Made by a program: the position numbers and the translations under genes. A stretch of 64,000 bases of DNA from Sphingobacterium psychroaquaticum. Its GTDB lineage: Bacteria > Bacteroidota > Bacteroidia > Sphingobacteriales > Sphingobacteriaceae. The notes beneath the pieces were generated by a model, which made no database searches, was not told where the DNA came from, and saw only the letters and a list, made by a program, of their open reading frames with translations. Shown piece by piece: positions 50,711 to 59,476 of this stretch. The stretch spans positions 1 to 64,000 of the forward strand of contig NZ_FXAU01000008.1 of the NCBI RefSeq assembly GCF_900177625.1, given 5' to 3'. Numbering within the stretch: position 1 is the stretch's first letter; every line of letters begins with the position of its first letter.

Positions 50711-51954
50711 AGCAGATACTTTCGACCGTATCCCTCTCTATCTTCTTCGCTGTGGGCGTTAAGGGCCAAACGATGAATAACACCTACTTGGACAGCCTGC
50801 TCCAAGCACATCCCGATTTATTCGGTGATGTATTGGCGCATCCGCAAAAAAATGAAGTTCAGATTCTTTATACACGGATCGACAGGGATCAGCATAACAC
50901 ACCACATTTTACTAGTTTTGCTTATCGCCTAGACCCGACGTGGTATTTTTATCCGGCGAGTACCGTCAAACTCCCTACAGCAATCTTCGCCCTTGAAAAG
51001 ATAAACGAACTGAATATCAAAGGGCTTACGAAAGAAACGTCCCTACGTATAGACTCGGCATACGAGAAACAAACAAAGGTCTTAACGGATCCAACGGCAG
51101 CAGATGGTTTACCTTCTATTGAACACTATATTAAAAAAGTTCTGCTCACCTCCGACAATGACGGACATAACAGATTATTCGAATTTGTAGGCCGCGCAGA
51201 GATCAATCGTAAACTCAAACAACACGGCACACAGCACAGCCGAATTGTTAATCGACTAGCTATTGGTGATAAAGGTATCTGGGCCAAGCACACCAATCCC
51301 ATTACCTTTTACAATGGCAAAAAAAACATCTACAGTCAACCTGCACAATATGATGCAAATGACTATCCCATGCCATGGCTTCAAAATACAGTGCAAGGCA
51401 TCGGATATACCGATGCCAACGATAACCTCATTCACGAGCCTTGGAGCTTCGAAGGGTTAAATGTATATGCTCTGGCAGATCAACAACTGATTCTCAAAAA
51501 GTTACTTTTTCCAGAAGCATTTCCAATCAAACAACGTTTCAACCTCAAAAAAGAAGATTACGCCTTCCTCTACAAATACATGTCGCGTTCGCCACAAGAA
51601 ACAGATTTCCCGAAATACAATCCGGAAGAGTTTTGGCCCACTTATAGCAAATTTGTATACTTTGGCCGTGATAAAGGAATCGATGGTTTTACAACGATTC
51701 GTAGTTTCAATAAATACGGGGATTCTTACGGGTACAATATTGATAACGCTTACATTGTTGATTTCGAAAAAGGAATAGAATTCATGGTGGCGGTCGTCAT
51801 ACAATCCAACGACGATGGCATCTACAACGATGGAATCTATGGCTATGAAACTGTTACTTACCCTTTCCTGAAAAATTTAGGACAGATCCTGTATCAGGAA
51901 GAACAAAACAGAGTCAAGAAACACAAACCCAACCTAGAAAAGTTTAAGTTTTAA
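50695..51954 (+). CDS. Class A beta-lactamase-like serine hydrolase, secreted
   Basis: 419 aa. Signal peptide MGASIKQILSTVSLSIFFAV up to about GQ25. The active-site motif is YPASTVKLPTAIFALEKI with Ser89 and Lys92 (S-x-x-K), and SDN occurs at 153-155 (LLTSDNDGHNRLFEFV). These are the two main motifs of class A enzymes, but the protein is about 130 residues longer than a normal beta-lactamase. The E166 and KTG equivalents are not clear; FNKYGDSYG near residue 345 may be the KTG strand. It may act on peptidoglycan-like or unknown substrates rather than on antibiotics. Starts inside folA in another frame. Confidence 0.82.
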   Translation: MGASIKQILSTVSLSIFFAVGVKGQTMNNTYLDSLLQAHPDLFGDVLAHPQKNEVQILYTRIDRDQHNTPHFTSFAYRLDPTWYFYPASTVKLPTAIFALEKINELNIKGLTKETSLRIDSAYEKQTKVLTDPTAADGLPSIEHYIKKVLLTSDNDGHNRLFEFVGRAEINRKLKQHGTQHSRIVNRLAIGDKGIWAKHTNPITFYNGKKNIYSQPAQYDANDYPMPWLQNTVQGIGYTDANDNLIHEPWSFEGLNVYALADQQLILKKLLFPEAFPIKQRFNLKKEDYAFLYKYMSRSPQETDFPKYNPEEFWPTYSKFVYFGRDKGIDGFTTIRSFNKYGDSYGYNIDNAYIVDFEKGIEFMVAVVIQSNDDGIYNDGIYGYETVTYPFLKNLGQILYQEEQNRVKKHKPNLEKFKF

Positions 51955-51973
51955 GAATAAAACCTTAACTTTG
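51943..51973 (+). promoter_or_regulatory. Promoter of the copper operon
   Basis: TTTA (51943-51946), 19-nt spacer, TAACTTTG (51966-51973), exact -7. Start ATG follows at 51989, 15 nt later. Confidence 0.6.
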
Positions 51974-51988
51974 GTTATCGCACCGCAA

Positions 51989-52384
51989 ATGACAGGGAGA
52001 ATAATAACCATATTGCTTATTTTGATTAGCTACTTTAGCTTTCCGGAGCAAGCTATGGCTTGTGGTGACCAGAACAACTCCCCCCATCAGCAGGAACAGA
52101 CGACAAAACACCAGAAAGAGACTAGCAACTGTACAGCAGAATGCTGTCAACGTGATCATCATAAACATGCCGACGGTGAAGAAAGCAACACTGATAACAG
52201 CCACGACTGTTCACCGCAACATTGTTTCAATATGTGCCACAGTGTGGTTAGTACTTTTGCGCACATGCAGTATGAACTGCAGATCTATTCAACAAGCAAA
52301 AGTGGACTAGATTTACCTTTGTATATATATCCTATTTACCAAAATCTGAACCACAACGTTTGGATTCCTCCGCGTATAGCTTAA
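51989..52384 (+). CDS. Small secreted His/Cys-rich protein of the copper cluster
   Basis: 131 aa from ATG 51989; an in-frame TTG at 51971 lies inside the -7 box and is rejected. Signal peptide MTGRIITILLILISYFSF to about AMA. The mature part is dominated by metal ligands: CTAECCQRDHHKHADGEES, then HDCSPQHCFNMCHSV, plus several Gln/His in the linker. The last 40 residues (QLQIYSTS...YIYPIYQNLNHNVWIPP) are non-charged and may form a strand. Probably binds copper in the periplasm; family not recognised. First gene before the HMA protein and the multicopper oxidase. Confidence 0.78.
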   Translation: MTGRIITILLILISYFSFPEQAMACGDQNNSPHQQEQTTKHQKETSNCTAECCQRDHHKHADGEESNTDNSHDCSPQHCFNMCHSVVSTFAHMQYELQIYSTSKSGLDLPLYIYPIYQNLNHNVWIPPRIA

Positions 52385-52473
52385 TCTATTTTACAATCTA
52401 TTTATAGTGGCTCATAAACAATTAGTATGTTTTATGAGTTACCTTATTGTGTTATATTTTAATCTATAGAAAA

Positions 52474-53343
52474 ATGAAATCAATCATATATGTGGTGTTG
52501 ACCTTTATGGCCATCCACGCAAACAGTCGTGCATTCGCACAAATAAAAAATGCTGAAACAATCGAAGTTAAAGTCGAAGGGCTATGCAACATGTGCAAAA
52601 ACACGATCGAAAAGGCAGGTTCAAGCGGCAATGTATCCACAACCAAATGGGACCGTACGAGCAAACTCGCAAGCATTACGTTTGACAACAAAAAGACCAA
52701 TAAAAATGATATTTTAAAAAAAATAGCGTTAGTAGGTTACGACAATGCAGCATTCCTAGCACCTGATGAAGTATATAACGCACTTCCTGGTTGTTGCAAA
52801 TACGAGCGGGAACCTAAGCGTAATGTAATGGCGAAGGACGCACATCAAAACCACGGTTCCACGCATAGTCCGTCAACAGACCACGATCAACATACAGCAA
52901 CATCAGGCAACACATTTGAAGACGTACTCACAAGCTACTTTGCTATAAAAAATGCCTTGGTTGCAGACAACACGCAACAAGCGACCGCTAAGGCAAAAGA
53001 TCTTGCTCAAGCCCTTCAATCTGTGAAAATGGACGAATTCTCTGATGATGCTCATACCTTATGGATGCGTACGCAGAAAGATATCACTGCACTTACCGCT
53101 AAAATTGTTGAAGCTAAAAACATCAGTCAGCAACGGGATACTTTTGCCCTCCTGTCAGATATACTATTTCCTATCCTACAAAAAACAAGTGTTGGAAACA
53201 CGATCTACTACCAACATTGTCCGATGTATGCCAATGGAAAAGGAGCCAATTGGTTGAGCACAGAACAAGCTATAAAAAACCCGTATTACGGCAGTAAAAT
53301 GTTAACCTGTGGCTCAACAGTAGAAACGATCACCAAGAAATAG
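52474..53343 (+). CDS. Periplasmic copper protein, HMA domain plus DUF3347
   Basis: 289 aa from ATG 52474 (MKSIIYVVLTFMAIHAN); nine upstream in-frame codons are excluded as they precede the signal. After the signal peptide (cut near AFAQ), residues 29-95 are an HMA-like domain with VEGLCNMCKNTIEKAG (CNMC, not the usual CxxC with GM). A His-rich linker follows (KDAHQNHGSTHSPSTDHDQH), then DUF3347 (about 145-289) with HCPMYANGKGANWLSTE and NPYYGSKMLTCG. DUF3347 occurs in CusB-type adaptors and in copper-binding stand-alone proteins. Likely carries copper towards the oxidase downstream (4-nt gap). Confidence 0.86.
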   Translation: MKSIIYVVLTFMAIHANSRAFAQIKNAETIEVKVEGLCNMCKNTIEKAGSSGNVSTTKWDRTSKLASITFDNKKTNKNDILKKIALVGYDNAAFLAPDEVYNALPGCCKYEREPKRNVMAKDAHQNHGSTHSPSTDHDQHTATSGNTFEDVLTSYFAIKNALVADNTQQATAKAKDLAQALQSVKMDEFSDDAHTLWMRTQKDITALTAKIVEAKNISQQRDTFALLSDILFPILQKTSVGNTIYYQHCPMYANGKGANWLSTEQAIKNPYYGSKMLTCGSTVETITKK

Positions 53344-53347
53344 GCTA

Positions 53348-55615
53348 ATGAGATATATTGCAACACTATTTTTCTGGGCATGCGTATTAACACTGCATGC
53401 CCAGAAAGTGGTGCGCTACGACCTCTATGTCGCAGACACTACCGTTAACTTTACCGGCAAAGAACGCCGAGCCGTCGCCGTAAATGGACAGATTCCAATG
53501 CCCACATTGACTTTCACACAAGGCGACACTGCCGAGATTGTCGTGCATAACCGCTTAAAAGAAGGAACATCATTGCATTGGCATGGCGTCTTCCTTCCGA
53601 ATCCCGAGGACGGCGTACCTTGGTTAACACAAAAACCAATCGCGCCTGGCGAAACTTTCATCTACCGATTTCCGGTTATCCAAAATGGCACGCACTGGTA
53701 CCATAGCCACTCCGGCATGCAGGAACAGATTGGTATGTATGGTGCTTTAATTTTCAAAAAGCGCGCCGGCGATCCGACCTTTCGGAAAGGGATCGATGAT
53801 CTGCCGAGTGTTCCTATCGTATTGAGCGAATGGACAGACTTGAACCCCGACAATGTACATCGCATGCTGCACAATGCAAATGATTATCCTGCAATCAAAA
53901 AAGGAAGTGTACAGAGTTATGCGGAAGCCATCAAAAAAGGGCATTTCAAAACCAAAGTGACCAACGAATGGAAGCGTATGTTGGCGATGGATGTGAGTGA
54001 TATTTATTATGAACGGTTCCTCATTAATGCCGCTTCAGAAGAACAGCTTTCCCAATTCAAAGCGGGCGACAAGGTTCGTTTACAGATTTCGAACGGCGGT
54101 GCTTCCAGCTACTTCTGGCTGAACTATGCGGGCGGAAAGATAACGGTCGTTGCGAACGACGGCAATGATGTGGAACCCGTAGAGGTAGACCGCCTACTCA
54201 TTGCAGTATCTGAAACCTATGACATCGTTGTCACCATTCCCGAAGAGGGAACAGCCTACGAATTTCTTGCTACTGCGGAAGATCGCACCAAGTCGGCTTC
54301 CCTCTATATTGGTGCCGGTAAAAAACAGCTACATGCTCCTCTACCGAAACTCAAGTATTTTGAAGGGATGAAGATGATGAACGACATGATGAAGATGAAT
54401 GGAGACATGAAAGATATGGGCATGAAGATGAGCTTGCAGCAAATGGACATGAACACGGTGATGTACCCTGAAATATCTGGCCCAGAAACAAAGTCCAAGA
54501 AAGCAGAAGACCACAGTCAGCACAACAACGAGAAAACCGCAGCAACGAATAGTACTAATGGCCACGACGAACATGCTGGACATGGCACTTCATCAACAGA
54601 TATGGTGACCTTGAACTACGGCATGCTACGCGCCACGCACAAAACAACATTAGACCCAGCCGCTCCCGTTCGGCAGCTGCGCTTTGAGCTAACAGGAAAT
54701 ATGAATCGATACGTATGGAGCATGGACAACCGCGTCCTATCGGAAGTAGACAAAATACTGATCAAAAAAGATGAAGTCCTACGCATTGTGCTCTATAACA
54801 ACTCCATGATGCGCCACCCTATGCACCTACATGGTTTCGACTTCCGGGTGATAAATGGCCAAGGCGACTATGCCCCTTTAAAAAATGTGCTGGATATTAT
54901 GCCTATGGAAACCGACACCATTGAATTTGCAGCCAACACACATGGCGATTGGTTTTTCCATTGCCACATTATGTACCACATGATGGCCGGCATGAATCGC
55001 GTATTCAGCACCGAAAATCAACCTCCAAATCCACGTCTTCCCAACAAAGAACATGCTTACAAAATGCTACAGCGAGAAAGCAATATGCCACATTTCATGT
55101 TTCGAAACGACTTTGCATCCAATGGTAATGATGGGATGGCCATGCTTCATAATGCAAGGTGGCAACTACAATCTGAATGGGGATTGGGTTACAACAAAAA
55201 ACATGGTTACGAAGTGGAAACTCATTTAGGACGTTACATTGGAAAAATGCAATGGTTGATGCCTTTTATTGGTTTTGACTGGCGATACCGACGCATGGGA
55301 CACAATGAAGTTGAAAAAAATATGTTTGGGCAAAAGAACAGCAAAGATAATAGAGCGATGTTCACAGCCGGGGTCGCATATACCCTACCTATGCTCGTTG
55401 TATTCCAAGCTGAAGTATACCACGATGGGAATCTACGTCTACAACTTATGCGGGAGGATATTCCCATATCAAACAGACTCCGAGCAGGCTTTATGGTAAA
55501 CACGGACAAAGAGTACATGGTGGACTTCAGCTACATCATGACACGTCTATGGAGCATACGAACACACTATGATACGGATATGGGATATGGGATAGGCTTA
55601 AGTTTTACCTACTAG
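53348..55615 (+). CDS. Multicopper oxidase fused to a CopB-like outer-membrane barrel domain
   Basis: 755 aa. Signal peptide MRYIATLFFWACVLTLHAQ. Residues 20-555 are a CopA-type multicopper oxidase: LHWHG 76-80, HWYHSH 116-121, HPMHLHG 490-496 and HCHIMYHMMAGM 538-549 provide the type 1, 2 and 3 copper ligands. Between them, 341-372 hold 13 methionines in 32 residues and 388-412 are His-rich (HSQHNN, HDEHAGHG). Residues about 605-755 resemble CopB: repeated amphipathic strands (WGLGYNKKHGYEVETHLGRY, LRAGFMVNTDKEYMVDFSY) ending in SFTY with a terminal aromatic, as outer-membrane barrels do. In Pseudomonas copA and copB are separate genes. Probably oxidises Cu(I) and helps sequester copper at the cell surface. 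Confidence 0.85.
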   Translation: MRYIATLFFWACVLTLHAQKVVRYDLYVADTTVNFTGKERRAVAVNGQIPMPTLTFTQGDTAEIVVHNRLKEGTSLHWHGVFLPNPEDGVPWLTQKPIAPGETFIYRFPVIQNGTHWYHSHSGMQEQIGMYGALIFKKRAGDPTFRKGIDDLPSVPIVLSEWTDLNPDNVHRMLHNANDYPAIKKGSVQSYAEAIKKGHFKTKVTNEWKRMLAMDVSDIYYERFLINAASEEQLSQFKAGDKVRLQISNGGASSYFWLNYAGGKITVVANDGNDVEPVEVDRLLIAVSETYDIVVTIPEEGTAYEFLATAEDRTKSASLYIGAGKKQLHAPLPKLKYFEGMKMMNDMMKMNGDMKDMGMKMSLQQMDMNTVMYPEISGPETKSKKAEDHSQHNNEKTAATNSTNGHDEHAGHGTSSTDMVTLNYGMLRATHKTTLDPAAPVRQLRFELTGNMNRYVWSMDNRVLSEVDKILIKKDEVLRIVLYNNSMMRHPMHLHGFDFRVINGQGDYAPLKNVLDIMPMETDTIEFAANTHGDWFFHCHIMYHMMAGMNRVFSTENQPPNPRLPNKEHAYKMLQRESNMPHFMFRNDFASNGNDGMAMLHNARWQLQSEWGLGYNKKHGYEVETHLGRYIGKMQWLMPFIGFDWRYRRMGHNEVEKNMFGQKNSKDNRAMFTAGVAYTLPMLVVFQAEVYHDGNLRLQLMREDIPISNRLRAGFMVNTDKEYMVDFSYIMTRLWSIRTHYDTDMGYGIGLSFTY

Positions 55616-55622
55616 TAGCACG

Positions 55623-55671
55623 AAATTTACTTTCGTATGCAAGCATTTTAATTGCATATGAAAGTAAATTT
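55623..55671. terminator. Long inverted repeat after the multicopper oxidase gene
   Basis: 20-nt arms 55623-55642 and 55652-55671 (AAATTTACTTTCGTATGCAA and its near-perfect complement; one G-T pair) with a 9-nt loop. AT-rich, with no long T-run after it. It may be a weak terminator or an RNA stabiliser at the operon end. Confidence 0.5.
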
Positions 55672-55715
55672 ATATATGTTTACAGATACAGCGGCCCAAG
55701 GTCATCCAAGTATTT

Positions 55716-57371
55716 ATGAAGTATTTATTTATTAGTGCTGTGCTTTTTTTTAGCGCCGTACAGACTAGTTATGCACAGCTCTTACATGCAAGAGAAATAT
55801 TCAGTAAAGCCGACTCGCTTCGCGGCACATTAACGCCCTTACGCACGTGCTATGACATACAGTATTATCACCTTGATGTTAAGGTAGATATACCCAATAA
55901 ATCAATTTCGGGAACAAATCTTTTTCGCTTTAAAGCAACCACTGATTTCCAGAAACTTCAGTTCGACCTTTTCGAAAATCTATCCGTCGATAAGGTCACC
56001 TATCACGGACGTGAACTACCGTTTTCTCGCGCGTATAATGCTGTTTTCGTGGACTTCCCTCAGGTAATCGAAAAGGGACGAATCGACTCTTTTACGGTCC
56101 ATTATTCTGGAACTCCAATTGCAGCAACCCGAGCACCGTGGGACGGTGGTTTCGACTGGAAAAAGGATAGCAACGGAAAGCCCTGGGTCGCAACCGCCTG
56201 CCAAGGATTAGGTGCCAGCGTATGGTGGCCTAACAAAGACCACCAATCTGATGAAGTGGACAGCATGCTTATTTCTGTGGCAGTTCCTACGGGATTGATG
56301 AACGTATCGAACGGCAGACTCATCAAAACAGAACAACTTCCCGATAACTATACCAAATACCATTGGAAAGTCGTGAATCCAATAAACAACTATAATGTGG
56401 CACTTAATATCGGGGATTACGCACATTTCAGCGAAATATACAACGGAGAGAAAGGACCGTTAACATTCGATTATTACGTATTGCAAGAAAATAAAGGTAA
56501 AATCGAACACCTCCGTAAAAATGCACGTGAAACCCTCCAAGCTTTTGAACATTGGTTTGGCCCGTATCCGTTCTATGAAGATGGTTATAAACTCGTCGAA
56601 ACCGCCCACCTGGGCATGGAACATCAAAGCGCCGTCGCCTATGGTAATAAATACAAAAATGGATATTTAGGGAATGATGGATCTGGTACAGGATGGGGTC
56701 TGAAATGGGATTTCATTGTGGTTCATGAAACAGGACACGAGTGGTATGGCAATAATATTACTTCTAGAGACTTGGCAGACATGTGGATACACGAAAGCTA
56801 CACAAACTATTCGGAAGCCTTATTTATTGATTATCACTACGGCAAACGTGCCAGTCAAGAGTATGTGTATGGAAATCGCAAGGCAATACGTAACGACCGT
56901 CCTATGCAGGGTCCCTATGGTGTAAACAAAGAGGGTTCGGGTGATATGTACCCCAAAGGGGGCGTATTTCACCATATGATCCGTACGATTATCGATGACG
57001 ACGACAAATGGCGGAGTATCTTACGCAAGATGAACAAGACATTCTATCACCAGACCGTTGATTACGCTGATATCGTCACTTTCTTAAACGCGGAAACAGG
57101 GATAAATTTTGACAGTATTTTTGCACAGTATGTACAGCATAAAACATTACCGACACTCGAAGTAAAGCAAATGCCTAATGGTCAAATAGCCTGCCGATGG
57201 ATGGCTGAAACACCTAACTTTCAGATGCCCATACACCTGGGAGTAAAGGGGCAGAAATCACAGCAATACAAGGTAGGTTCGACCTTCACAACAATACCAC
57301 TTGAGATCGCAAAAATAGGAGATTTAGATATCGATACATTCAACTATTATATTCGTGTTTCAACACAATAA
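55716..57371 (+). CDS. M1 family metallopeptidase, secreted
   Basis: 551 aa. Signal peptide MKYLFISAVLFFSAVQTSYAQ, so periplasmic or extracellular. N-terminal beta-domain with the peptide-end region (VATACQGLGASVWWPNKDH), then the zinc site HETGHEWYG (His337, His341) with the third ligand Glu360 in WIHESYTNY. The usual GAMEN motif that binds the peptide N-terminus is here LGMEHQS (residues 299-305). Several Bacteroidetes members share this form. No C-terminal helical domain of the long M1 enzymes is present. Starts 101 nt after the copper operon; a separate transcript is likely. Confidence 0.93.
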   Translation: MKYLFISAVLFFSAVQTSYAQLLHAREIFSKADSLRGTLTPLRTCYDIQYYHLDVKVDIPNKSISGTNLFRFKATTDFQKLQFDLFENLSVDKVTYHGRELPFSRAYNAVFVDFPQVIEKGRIDSFTVHYSGTPIAATRAPWDGGFDWKKDSNGKPWVATACQGLGASVWWPNKDHQSDEVDSMLISVAVPTGLMNVSNGRLIKTEQLPDNYTKYHWKVVNPINNYNVALNIGDYAHFSEIYNGEKGPLTFDYYVLQENKGKIEHLRKNARETLQAFEHWFGPYPFYEDGYKLVETAHLGMEHQSAVAYGNKYKNGYLGNDGSGTGWGLKWDFIVVHETGHEWYGNNITSRDLADMWIHESYTNYSEALFIDYHYGKRASQEYVYGNRKAIRNDRPMQGPYGVNKEGSGDMYPKGGVFHHMIRTIIDDDDKWRSILRKMNKTFYHQTVDYADIVTFLNAETGINFDSIFAQYVQHKTLPTLEVKQMPNGQIACRWMAETPNFQMPIHLGVKGQKSQQYKVGSTFTTIPLEIAKIGDLDIDTFNYYIRVSTQ

Positions 57372-57480
57372 TCACAGGTAGTAAAACGTTATGAAAGTTC
57401 TTCATCCTAGGTTATCAAAACATTTACGAGAAGGTTCATTTTTTCCTTAATAACAGATGGATAAAACCATTTTTTTTATT

Positions 57481-57488
57481 TAGGTTTG
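57481..57488 (+). promoter_or_regulatory. -7 box of the mre-rod operon
   Basis: TAGGTTTG, exact TAnnTTTG, 33 nt before the mreB ATG; a matching -33 is not obvious. Confidence 0.5.
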
Positions 57489-57521
57489 CATTAAATTAAA
57501 AACTAAGACAACACATACCAA

Positions 57522-58544
57522 ATGGGGTTATTTAACTGGTTTACGCAAGAAGTTGCTATAGATTTGGGCACAGCCAACACCCTTATCATTCATAACGATA
57601 AAGTAGTAGTGGACGAGCCTTCTATCGTTGCTTTCGACCGCACCACCAACAAGGTGATTGCAATCGGTCGTCAAGCGATGCAAATGGAAGGAAAAACGCA
57701 CGATAATATAAAAACTGTACGCCCCTTGCGGGATGGTGTAATTGCAGACTTTACGGCTGCTGAACACCTGATTCGCGGTATGGTAAAATTAGTAAACAAC
57801 GGAAAATCTTGGTTCTTCCCTTCCTTGCGAATGGTCGTGTGTATTCCATCTGGAATCACCGAGGTAGAGAAACGTGCTGTACGTGACTCTGCTGAGATTG
57901 CTGGTGCAAAAGAAGTATATCTTATTCACGAGCCTATGGCAGCCGCGGTCGGTATCGGTATCGATGTAGAGGAGCCTGTAGGAAATATGATTATCGATAT
58001 CGGTGGAGGGACCACAGAAATTGCTGTTATCGCCCTTTCAGGTATTGTATGCGACCAGTCCATTCGGGTAGCTGGAGATAATTTTGACTCGGATATCGTA
58101 CAATACATCCGTCGTCAGCATAACATCATGATCGGTGACCGTACAGCAGAAAAAATTAAAATCGAGGTAGGTGCTGCACTCCCTGAGTTAGCAGATCCAC
58201 CAGCAGACTTTGCCGTACAGGGACGTGACCTCATGACCGGTATTCCAAAACAAATTACGGTATCGTATACTGAAATTGCACATTGTCTGGATAAGTCTAT
58301 CTCCAAAATTGAAGAAGCAATCCTAAAAGCATTGGAAATTACACCGCCAGAACTATCTGCAGATATTTACCAAACAGGGATTTACTTAACAGGTGGAGGT
58401 GCGCTGTTACGCGGTCTTGATCGTCGTATACAGGCGAAAACAAAATTACCGGTTCATGTGGCTGAGGACCCACTACGCGCTGTTGTACGTGGAACAGGCA
58501 TCGCACTTAAGAATATCGGTAGATTTAAGTTTTTAATGCAGTAA
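57522..58544 (+). CDS. mreB: Rod shape-determining protein MreB
   Basis: 340 aa, actin-like. Phosphate-1 motif AIDLGTANTLI, connect-1, IIDIGGGTTEIAVIAL as phosphate-2 and LTGGGALLRGLD as the adenosine motif are all present in the expected order. Membrane-associated filament that directs lateral wall synthesis. First gene of a five-gene operon with mreC, mreD, mrdA and rodA; a hairpin follows its stop. Confidence 0.98.
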   Translation: MGLFNWFTQEVAIDLGTANTLIIHNDKVVVDEPSIVAFDRTTNKVIAIGRQAMQMEGKTHDNIKTVRPLRDGVIADFTAAEHLIRGMVKLVNNGKSWFFPSLRMVVCIPSGITEVEKRAVRDSAEIAGAKEVYLIHEPMAAAVGIGIDVEEPVGNMIIDIGGGTTEIAVIALSGIVCDQSIRVAGDNFDSDIVQYIRRQHNIMIGDRTAEKIKIEVGAALPELADPPADFAVQGRDLMTGIPKQITVSYTEIAHCLDKSISKIEEAILKALEITPPELSADIYQTGIYLTGGGALLRGLDRRIQAKTKLPVHVAEDPLRAVVRGTGIALKNIGRFKFLMQ

Positions 58545-58572
58545 TTCGGATTAACGAACATATAGAAATTTT

Positions 58573-58619
58573 AAAATACGCGGTATAGAAAAAATAAGGA
58601 TCTATATCGCGTATTTTTT
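58573..58619 (+). terminator. Hairpin between mreB and mreC
   Basis: AAAATACGCGGTATAG (58573-58588) pairs with CTATATCGCGTATTTT (58602-58617) with one G-T pair, 13-nt loop, T-run after. It looks like a terminator yet lies between mreB and mreC, so it probably lowers transcription of the rest of the operon. Confidence 0.7.
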
Positions 58620-58642
58620 CACAGATTAAGCAACAATAATAA

Positions 58643-59476
58643 ATGAAAAACCTTTGGCTATTTCTTTCTAGATACAACGCTATTTTTTGGTTTATTATTT
58701 TTTTTGTTGTCGCTATTGTATTGGTCGTCCGAAATAACAGTTACCAGCGTGCCTCTTTTCTCAACTCTTCCAATGTTATGGTAGGCTCATTCTACAAACA
58801 GGTGAATTCCTGGAAAAGTTATCTTGCGCTAGCGGATGCCAACGAGAAATTGACACAAGAAAATGTTTTATTACGGCAGCAAGTCCAGAACATGATTCAG
58901 GCCAACCCTGTAGTAGACTCGGTACACCTTGTAGATTCAATTGAGCAAGGCCGCTATGCCTTTATCATTGCTAATGTTGCGAATAATAGTATACACCAAA
59001 AAAGTAATTACCTCACACTAGATAAAGGAAGTGCAGATGGCATCGAACGAGGAATGGGCGTTATTACATCCAATGGTGTCGTTGGTATTGTTTTAAACAC
59101 GTCAGCACATTTCAGCTCGGTTCAGTCACTGCTACACCCAGATACAAAAATATCAGTGACACTAGATACCTCTAAAGTTTTTGGCTCACTTGTATGGGGC
59201 GGCAATATCGATCCGCGATTCGCTATGGTACGGGATATCCCTAACCACATCAAAGTGAAAAAAGGAGAAAAAGTGTATACCTCTGGTTATTCTCTTTTTC
59301 CTGCAGGAATTCAAGTGGGACATATCGTAGAGACGGGTATCACCTCCGGAGAGAGCTTCCTCGACTTAAAGATTAAGCTGACGACCAATTTCAGCAACCT
59401 TAACCACGTGTACATCGTGAAGGATTTGCTGGTTAAAGAAAAACAGGAACTCGAAGCAACACAAGACAATGGGTAA
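58643..59476 (+). CDS. mreC: Rod shape-determining protein MreC
   Basis: 277 aa. One N-terminal membrane helix (AIFWFIIFFVVAIVLVV), then a coiled coil (about 60-90, ANEKLTQENVLLRQQVQ), then two periplasmic beta-barrel parts with NYLTLDKGSADGIERGMGVI and GEKVYTSGYSLFPAGIQVG (the usual G-x-S-x-x-P region). Organises the elongasome around MreB and PBP2. Last codons overlap mreD by 8 nt. Confidence 0.95.
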   Translation: MKNLWLFLSRYNAIFWFIIFFVVAIVLVVRNNSYQRASFLNSSNVMVGSFYKQVNSWKSYLALADANEKLTQENVLLRQQVQNMIQANPVVDSVHLVDSIEQGRYAFIIANVANNSIHQKSNYLTLDKGSADGIERGMGVITSNGVVGIVLNTSAHFSSVQSLLHPDTKISVTLDTSKVFGSLVWGGNIDPRFAMVRDIPNHIKVKKGEKVYTSGYSLFPAGIQVGHIVETGITSGESFLDLKIKLTTNFSNLNHVYIVKDLLVKEKQELEATQDNG

